This document shows positions 59,068 through 64,000 of a stretch of 64,000 nucleotides of DNA, one piece after another (the first letter of the stretch is position 1; the number at the start of each line of letters is the position of its first letter). The stretch covers positions 62,001-126,000 of the forward strand of contig CAJTCU010000008.1 in the NCBI GenBank assembly GCA_910574935.1, written 5' to 3'. Source of the stretch: Oscillospiraceae bacterium (GTDB taxonomy: Bacteria > Bacillota > Clostridia > Oscillospirales > Acutalibacteraceae). Both the position numbers and the translations under genes were made by a program. A model generated the notes under the pieces. It made no database searches, had not been told where the DNA came from, and was given only the letters and a program-made list of their open reading frames with translations.

Positions 59068-59727
59068 TTATAGATGCAGCCGCCGTACGGCGTCGTCCTT
59101 TAGCTCCTTTCCTTTAAACAAGAGCAGACCTGCCAGGGCCACCAGGCTGACGCCCACACAGATCACGGACGGATAAATGATTTTCAGCACGCTGCACAGC
59201 AAAAGAATCAGCGGGAGAAAACCCGCAAGGATGCAGAGGGTCATACAAAACAGGTACTCCGCCGGGCGCAGGCATAGTGCCATGGCGACAATGAAAGCGG
59301 CCAGCTGGGCGCAGGGGATAAAGATGGGCAGGACAAAATTTAGGGACCAGCCAGCAAACCCGGTGAATAGGTCCCACAAAAGGGTGATGGCAGAGATGGC
59401 CCCCAGCTGCCAGACAATGGCTTTCATGGGGCTGCCCCGTTTATGGATGGTAACGCCCAATACCAGCCAGGTGCTGGCCAAGGCGGCCATGACAAGAACA
59501 CTCCACCAGCCGGTTTGGGGTAAACTGAAGTTCACGGCAGAGCAGACGACCGCAACCACAATGGTAGCCAAAGCGGCCAGCCGGAGAAACAGCCGCATGG
59601 TCTTTTGGGTGGGCGGAAGAACAGGGTAGACGGTTTCCTCTTGTTTGCCTGAGAGCGGGCTTTGGCAGAGAGGGCAGCAATGGAGAGCCCCCCTTACATG
59701 CACCTTGCATTGTTCACAAAACAGCAT
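59068..59727 (-). CDS. zinc-ribbon six-helix membrane protein (DUF6320-like)
   Basis: A 219-aa protein with an N-terminal zinc ribbon, MLFCEQCKVHVRGALHCCPL with CQSPL following, then about six membrane helices (e.g. LFLRLAALATIVVAVVCSAV, LNFVLPIFIPCAQLAAFIVA). The zinc ribbon would lie in the cytoplasm. It resembles DUF6320-type proteins as I recall them. Its start overlaps the condensation-type gene by 14 bp, and that gene overlaps the hydrolase gene, so the three proteins are made together. The function is unknown; it could anchor or assist the acyltransferase. Confidence 0.75.
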   Translation of the reverse strand: MLFCEQCKVHVRGALHCCPLCQSPLSGKQEETVYPVLPPTQKTMRLFLRLAALATIVVAVVCSAVNFSLPQTGWWSVLVMAALASTWLVLGVTIHKRGSPMKAIVWQLGAISAITLLWDLFTGFAGWSLNFVLPIFIPCAQLAAFIVAMALCLRPAEYLFCMTLCILAGFLPLILLLCSVLKIIYPSVICVGVSLVALAGLLLFKGKELKDDAVRRLHL

Positions 59728-61000
59728 TTTGTTCTACCTCGTCTTCCATATTCGTAGTCAAGGTCACATCCAGCCCCAGCCGGGAGAGTTCCTGAAAGAA
59801 GATCCGTTCGGTTTCTCGAGACCGGTAAGGGCTGGCGAATGTGATAACAAAGCTGTCTCCAAAGGAAACGGAGCAGGCCTGTAGGCATCCCGCGCAGGTG
59901 AAAACGCCGAACTGCTGGATATACTGTTCCGAGCCCTCTGGCATGGAGAGCTTTCCTACATTGGAAAAGGAGACGGTGGCGGCTTGCGCGGCAATACGGT
60001 TTGCATACCGAAGTACAACATCCTTCAGGGGCAGCGGCGCGATTCGTGCGAGAAAATTGTGTTCCAAAGCGCAGAGGCTGTCTACATGGGCCTTTAGCTT
60101 TTCCACAGCAAGCTTTTCTTGAAAGCCGCGTTTCACTTGGGCTAGTACAGACGCCAGATCCGTGCTGTTTTTGCTGAAGTCATAGCCTACGTGAATGATG
60201 GCGAAAAAGTTTCGTGAGGAAAATGAAGGGAAATAATTGCGCAGGTTTACAGGGATGGTAACAACGACTGGCTTTTTCCGGCTCCGTACCGACATGCCCT
60301 CATAGATGGAGCGAAGCAGAACAGCGGTTAGCAGTTCGGTGATAGTAGCTTTCTGGGTGCGGGCGCAGGCCAGCAGTTCTTTAACGGAAATTCTTCCTTC
60401 CAGGATGGCCAGATGGTTTTTTGGCAGGCGGTCCCCAGGGATCTGGTAAGCGGAAGGGGAAAGGCCCAGCCGGCGTACAGGCTTTTCATAATACTTTTGG
60501 AAGCTATCCGCCTCCTTCTGCTGGTCGGATATGCCTAAGACCGGCACGCCACTAGCGGAAAGACCATCCTCTGGGTGTCGGACATAAAGATATTCATAGA
60601 CCAGGACCCGCAAAAAGTCAAGAGCCCCGGCTCCGTCGGACAAAACGTGGTACACCTCCAGGCTGATGCGCCTACGGTAGTAGAGCACGCGAAACAGCAG
60701 GCTGCGCCGGGAAGAGGGGTAGATGGGAAAACAGGGAGGCGTCTGCTCTGGGCGCGCTAGAGCAGGCAGAGGACTCTCCTCCAGATAGTACCAGAACCAG
60801 CCCCGCCTGAGCACACATCGGTAAAGAGGGAACCGCTCCATGGTTTTGTCAAGAGCGGTTTGGAGGGCGGCGGGATCTACATCTTCCTTCAGTTCGCAGA
60901 AAAAGCGGAATACCTTAGAGTCGTGCGCCGAGCTGGTGGAGGGAAATATCTTTGCGGCGTTGTCCAGCCGCCACCAGGGCAGATAATTCCTATCGCTCAT
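59714..61000 (-). CDS. condensation-domain/alcohol acyltransferase-like protein
   Basis: A 428-aa protein of the CoA-dependent acyltransferase/condensation superfamily. The catalytic HxxxDG motif is present as EVYHVLSDGAGALDFLRVLV near residue 118. A second conserved region is VVTIPVNLRNYFPSFSSRNF, followed by VSFSNVGKLSMPE, which matches the late floor-loop region. Alcohol acetyltransferase-type (AATase) proteins have this layout. It lies alone, without NRPS modules, so it probably joins an acyl group to an alcohol or amine. ATG 61000 is inside the hydrolase gene end (11-bp overlap). Confidence 0.82.
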   Translation of the reverse strand: MSDRNYLPWWRLDNAAKIFPSTSSAHDSKVFRFFCELKEDVDPAALQTALDKTMERFPLYRCVLRRGWFWYYLEESPLPALARPEQTPPCFPIYPSSRRSLLFRVLYYRRRISLEVYHVLSDGAGALDFLRVLVYEYLYVRHPEDGLSASGVPVLGISDQQKEADSFQKYYEKPVRRLGLSPSAYQIPGDRLPKNHLAILEGRISVKELLACARTQKATITELLTAVLLRSIYEGMSVRSRKKPVVVTIPVNLRNYFPSFSSRNFFAIIHVGYDFSKNSTDLASVLAQVKRGFQEKLAVEKLKAHVDSLCALEHNFLARIAPLPLKDVVLRYANRIAAQAATVSFSNVGKLSMPEGSEQYIQQFGVFTCAGCLQACSVSFGDSFVITFASPYRSRETERIFFQELSRLGLDVTLTTNMEDEVEQNAVL

Positions 61001-61925
61001 AATTTTCCTCCAGGAAAGAATTTATAATGGCATACGTTTTTTTGACCTGCTTAAACCAAACAGGGAGAGAAAAATAACCGTGCAAAGCGTCAGGAATTCG
61101 GTGGATCTCCACATGATTTCCCGCTTCCCGCAGTCTTTCGCCATAGGCCTCGCCTTCGTCCCGCAGGGGACAGAATTCCGCGGTGATTATCAGGGTGTTC
61201 GGTTGATTTGCAAAGGATTTGGCGGCCAGCGGCGCAAAATAGGGGTTTTCCAGGTCGGATTCACACTCGCGGTATAGGGAAAAAAAGTCTCGCACACGTT
61301 TGGCGGTAAGCAAATAGCCTGTCCCGTTCTCTCGTACAGAAGGGAAAGGGGAGTTTTCTGAATGGTCGTTTCCCACCGCGGGGTAGATCAAGAGCTGCCC
61401 CGTGGGCAGAAACTCCCCTCGATCCCGGGCCATAAGAGAGACAGCGGCAGCCAGGTTGCCCCCAGCGCTGTCTCCTATCAGCACCACGTTTTCAGGGGGG
61501 GCTCCCAGCAGGTCACTGTGCAAAAAGACCTCCCAAGCTGCCGCGTAGCAGTCCTCCACTGCCGCGGGGAAACGGTGTTCAGGGGCCAGACGGTAGTCAA
61601 CTGAGGCCACCACGCAGCCGGTCTGGGCAGCCATATCACCGCATATGCCGTCGTAAGAGTCAATGGAGCCCGTTACCCAACCTCCGCCATGAAAAAACAG
61701 CAGAACACAGTTCCTTTTCCGCTGTGTGGGCGTAAAAATGCGCATGGGAATATGGTGCTCACCAGAGGGGATGCTATGCTCCCATATCCGATAAAGCCAG
61801 GGTTTTCTGGCACGGCGGGCGGTCAGCTTTTGCAGCTTGCGTTCCACCAGATAGGTTCTTTCTATGTCCAGATCAGGGTATGATAATAGACTAAGCGCTG
61901 CCAGCATGGTTTTATGGATGGGCAT
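60990..61925 (-). CDS. alpha/beta hydrolase of the hormone-sensitive-lipase type
   Basis: A 311-aa esterase/lipase. Oxyanion-hole motif LLFFHGGGWVTGSIDSYDG, nucleophile elbow VVLIGDSAGGNLAAAVSLMA, the Asp/Glu-containing segment near FCPLRDEGEAYGERLREAG and the histidine in IPDALHGYFSLPVW form a complete triad. There is no signal peptide, so it is cytoplasmic. ATG 61925 follows AGAGGAG. It is the first gene of the overlapping three-gene operon from the promoter at 62026-62054. An ester-forming and ester-cleaving pair in one operon suggests acyl-ester or lipid metabolism (inference). Confidence 0.9.
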   Translation of the reverse strand: MPIHKTMLAALSLLSYPDLDIERTYLVERKLQKLTARRARKPWLYRIWEHSIPSGEHHIPMRIFTPTQRKRNCVLLFFHGGGWVTGSIDSYDGICGDMAAQTGCVVASVDYRLAPEHRFPAAVEDCYAAAWEVFLHSDLLGAPPENVVLIGDSAGGNLAAAVSLMARDRGEFLPTGQLLIYPAVGNDHSENSPFPSVRENGTGYLLTAKRVRDFFSLYRECESDLENPYFAPLAAKSFANQPNTLIITAEFCPLRDEGEAYGERLREAGNHVEIHRIPDALHGYFSLPVWFKQVKKTYAIINSFLEENYER

Positions 61926-62025
61926 AGTGACTCCTCTTTATTCTAGGCGAATGAATAGCCATAGGGACGTTGTGTGATTTACGCGGAAAACATTCGTGCC
62001 TGTTAAGATAACCTATTAATAGTAT

Positions 62026-62054
62026 ATTGTACTCCAATGATTTTAGTTTGTCAA
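62026..62054 (-). promoter_or_regulatory. promoter of the hydrolase-acyltransferase operon
   Basis: On the minus strand TTGACA (62049-62054), 17 bp, TACAAT (62026-62031). Confidence 0.85.
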
Positions 62055-62252
62055 ATTGTATAGAATTCAGGGAGCGTTCAAAAGAAGAGTTTATGACGAT
62101 TGAGTGGAGTCTCACCAGCCGGTTTCATCTGCGGGCGAGACTTTTACCCTTTGTTCGTCGGGGCTGCGCCTTTAAAAGCTTCATTTTGGACACGCCCAGA
62201 ATTCACGGGCCGTCATGCCGCTTAAAAGCCGTATTCCGTTTAACGCGCAAGG
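62055..62252. other. intergenic stretch without a supported gene
   Basis: Between the operon promoter and the recombinase fragment. A long plus-strand frame crosses it, but only the part after about 62283 resembles a protein. No further features are recognised. Confidence 0.4.
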
Positions 62253-62281
62253 TAGGGCTTGTTGGAAGCATCGAAAACAGC
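62253..62281 (+). mobile_element. left-end fragment of a family A element
   Basis: TAGGGCTTGTTGGAAGCATC continuing CGAAAAC-like bases matches the left end of the copy at 32067. It is followed at once by recombinase coding sequence; no right end is seen. Confidence 0.6.
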
Positions 62282-62282
62282 A

Positions 62283-62805
62283 ACCCGCCAATCGTCAGCC
62301 GGGAGGTGTTTCAAGCGGCCCAACGGCTGCAGAAATCCAGAATTACAACCACAAGGCGCGAACACAACTCAAGTTTGTCTGGCATCCTGCGCTGTTCCGA
62401 CTGCGGGAGTACCTTCTGCCGACAGCTGCTGCGTGGAACTGTATACTGGATGTGCAGTGATAAGGCGGCAGGCGCCGCAAACTGCCAGAGCAGACCTGTG
62501 CGGAAAACTGCTGTGTACGACACTTTTTGCTTGATGGCAGATAAGCTTGCCTCTCACCGGCCAGACCTGCTGGGTACGCTGATCCACCAGATGGAGATGA
62601 TGCAGAACCGTGGCGGCGAGAGCCAAGATAAGATATGTCAGACCGTCAAGATGATTTATGAGCGGTCCCTGGCCGGGGAAAGCATGAGGAGGATTGTGGA
62701 AACGCTTGATGAGATGGGCGCACCCACCTCCAGCGGCCAAGGAAAATGGCACCGCTCCACGGTGTGCTCGATACTGCAAAACGAAAAATACGCCCGAAAC
62801 GCCGT
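62283..62805 (+). pseudogene. serine recombinase fragment with rearranged domain order
   Basis: Reading PPIVSREVFQAAQRLQKSR, then a zinc-ribbon (LSGILRCSDCGSTFCRQ ... YWMCSDK), then QTVKMIYERSLAGESMRRIV and GKWHRSTVCSILQNEKYA. These parts belong to large serine recombinases, but there the Recombinase domain comes before the zinc ribbon, whereas here it follows. The N-terminal catalytic resolvase domain is missing. The fragment ends abruptly where the truncated MerR gene, on the other strand, begins. It appears to be scrambled mobile-element debris. Confidence 0.8.
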
Positions 62806-63481
62806 CCTCCACCGCCCAGATCCAGGTGGCCTTGTCCTCCTCGAACCAGAGGAAGTCCGGCGAACCGTACATCATCTTCTTCACCAGATGGTTGTGTGCC
62901 TCCTGCCACTCCTGGAAGGGTCCCATCACGTTCTCGATAGAGTCCGCGCCAGAGGAAAACGCCTTGAAGGGGTTGATTTGAACAATCCGCACCTCCGGGG
63001 CCTTTTTGAGCTTCTCCGAAATATCAAACAGTCGATTTGCCTTGGAGGCGTTGCCCTCATAAGGAATATTCTCAATGCGGGTCTCCACGGTCGCGGCCCG
63101 CTCATAGAGCAGTTTCACATCGGCGTCGCTGCTGAAATCCATCTTCCTGATCTGCTCGATAAATTCCAAAATAATGTCCCGCAGATCCCGGAGCAGGTCC
63201 ACCTCGTCGTTGATGTCCTCCACCTTTCTTCCCAGCACATCCAAAACCACATCCGACCCGGCAGACTGGAAAATGAGCTGGATGTCCTTGATGCTGATAT
63301 TGAGCTTGCGGAGGATAAGAATTTGCTCCAGCCGTTTCAGCGCCCGCTGGTCGTACAGGCGGTAGGCGTAGTCTGCCACCCGAGCGCTCTCAATCAGCCC
63401 CATATCCTCATAGTACCGCAGCGTACGGGCCGGGATATTGTAGCGCTCTGTGACCTCTCGGATTTTGATTAAATCTGTCAT
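62806..63481 (-). pseudogene. MerR-family regulator, 3'-truncated
   Basis: The first ~224 residues are a MerR regulator: a winged-helix DNA-binding domain (IKIREVTERYNIPARTLRYY then EDMGLIESARV), a dimerisation coiled coil, and part of a GyrI-like effector domain (WQEAHNHLVKKMMYGSPDFL, WIWAVEDGV). The effector domain stops mid-way at about 62806, where the reading frame runs on into antisense recombinase sequence to 62369. From memory of related regulators, perhaps 80-100 C-terminal residues are lost. ATG 63481 is the start. Confidence 0.82.
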
Positions 63482-63523
63482 GTAAAACACCCTTTCCGTG
63501 GTTTTGAGTGTGATAGTTAACAC

Positions 63524-63552
63524 GCTTGAAAACTGGTTATTAGTTTTCAAGC
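63524..63552. repeat. inverted repeat in the merR leader
   Basis: GCTTGAAAACT (63524-63534) and AGTTTTCAAGC (63542-63552) form an 11-bp stem. A second dyad, GGTACAAG...CTTGTACC, lies at about 63572-63601. Both are in the leader between promoter and merR start. Confidence 0.65.
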
Positions 63553-63609
63553 CGGCTTTTTGCCGCCTGGTACAAGGAAATCGAAAAATTTTCTTGTACC
63601 GTGTTTACT

Positions 63610-63640
63610 ATTTTACACGCTTCCCCAACGGCAGAGTCAA
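63610..63640 (-). promoter_or_regulatory. MerR-type promoter with 19-bp spacer
   Basis: On the minus strand TTGACT (63635-63640), a 19-bp spacer and TAAAAT (63610-63615). The over-long spacer with an imperfect dyad is the hallmark of promoters activated by MerR-family proteins, so merR is probably self-regulated. Confidence 0.75.
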
Positions 63641-63659
63641 GCCCTTTTCAAAAACATTT

Positions 63660-64000
63660 TTACAGCATGACAGATGAAATCTCTTTCAGGGCGTCCATCT
63701 CCAGTTCCTTGCTCCTTTGCAGAATAGCGATCAGTATTTGTCGCTTTTCGCTGGCCTCCCCGGCGGTCTCAGGAGTTTGCAGTCCTTGCAGGAATTTTTC
63801 GCACATACTGATAATTTCCTCATATTTGGAAATCGCCGTTGTAATAGGCCGGTGGTCTAAGCCGTCTATCAGCCGCACGCATAGCTCCAGAAATTGCTTG
63901 ATACGAAGTTTTCCCTCATAATGAATGAAAATATGCGGGGACAGGCACTCTATATCCACCATACCCTGGTTGCTCTCTTTTTGAAGTAATTGGCGCCAAT
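63660..64000 (-). CDS. unknown protein, cut by the right edge of the window
   Basis: The frame is open through the window end: upstream of the methionine at 63962 it reads WRQLLQKESNQG without a stop, so the gene probably starts to the right of the window. The visible ~113 residues include VDIECLSPHIFIHYEGKLRI, a helical middle and QILIAILQRSKELEMDALKE near the C-terminus. I do not recognise it. It lies upstream of merR on the same strand. Confidence 0.6.
   Translation of the reverse strand, partial: WRQLLQKESNQGMVDIECLSPHIFIHYEGKLRIKQFLELCVRLIDGLDHRPITTAISKYEEIISMCEKFLQGLQTPETAGEASEKRQILIAILQRSKELEMDALKEISSVML

Noticed and set aside
62027-63472. A 481-codon plus-strand frame that looks like one long protein
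   Set aside because: Only the middle part resembles a protein (recombinase). The rest is antisense to the MerR gene or has no recognisable content.
1-64000. CRISPR arrays, tRNA or rRNA genes
   Set aside because: No direct-repeat/spacer array and no cloverleaf or rRNA sequence was recognised on reading. Short tRNA genes could still be missed by eye.

Overview
The window reads as chromosome of a G+C-rich member of the Clostridia, most likely Oscillospirales (Ruminococcaceae/Acutalibacteraceae-like gut bacteria). This is inferred from Firmicutes-type control (T-box on leuS, L20-type leader on infC-rpmI-rplT, near-consensus sigma-A promoters with strong Shine-Dalgarno sites), from Firmicutes housekeeping clusters (DUF512-der-plsY, yceD-rpmF, walJ-rlmH, plsX-rnc-smc-ftsY, rdgB-yhbY-nadD-yqeK-rsfS, dprA-topA-trmFO) and from a PBSX-type phage structural cluster. 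No 16S rRNA gene is present, so the taxonomy is inference.

Layout. 1-3.1 kb: end of nagB, a small membrane protein and the RecD2 helicase. 3.1-7.4 kb (minus): a frameshifted MGMT-like gene, then an L-fucose-type catabolic operon (class II aldolase, FucI, Gfo/Idh/MocA oxidoreductase) behind one promoter. 7.4-10 kb: a DUF2441 protein, two TM2-domain membrane proteins and repeat-rich intergenic DNA. 10.3-19.2 kb (plus): a compact PBSX-like phage cluster of portal, protease, capsid, neck proteins and baseplate. Within the window it has no terminase, sheath, separate tube gene, tape measure, lysis genes or integrase, and it ends in a strong terminator. 20-34 kb (plus): D,D-carboxypeptidase, Pgi, a P-loop protein, YceD-L32, DUF512-Der-PlsY, MurA, a toroid-like protein, WalJ-type hydrolase and RlmH. 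A minus-strand PTS EIIC gene with a long leader lies at 32.3-33.6 kb, and a small hydrophilic protein follows at 33.8 kb.

34.5-59 kb (minus) is a dense housekeeping block: T-box-leuS; rdgB-yhbY-nadD-yqeK-rsfS; ftsY and a methyltransferase; plsX-rnc-radical SAM-kinase/GNAT-smc; an rRNA methyltransferase-dprA-topA-trmFO; and infC-rpmI-rplT. 59-62 kb (minus) holds a three-gene overlapping operon of an HSL-type alpha/beta hydrolase, a condensation/alcohol-acyltransferase-like protein and a zinc-ribbon membrane protein. The right end carries a scrambled serine-recombinase fragment joined to a truncated MerR regulator, and a partial gene at the edge.

Two families of short gene-less mobile elements are scattered between genes. 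Family A is usually about 165 bp (112-186 bp), starts and ends in TA, has ends like TAGGGCTTGTTTGAAAA, and has six copies plus fragments. Family B has ends TTAAGGCAACACCGC and two copies. One family A copy sits inside a family B copy between nadD and yqeK, and another family A copy lies inside the phage cluster. The stripped-down phage cluster, these elements and the three-gene lipid-like operon are the most unusual content.
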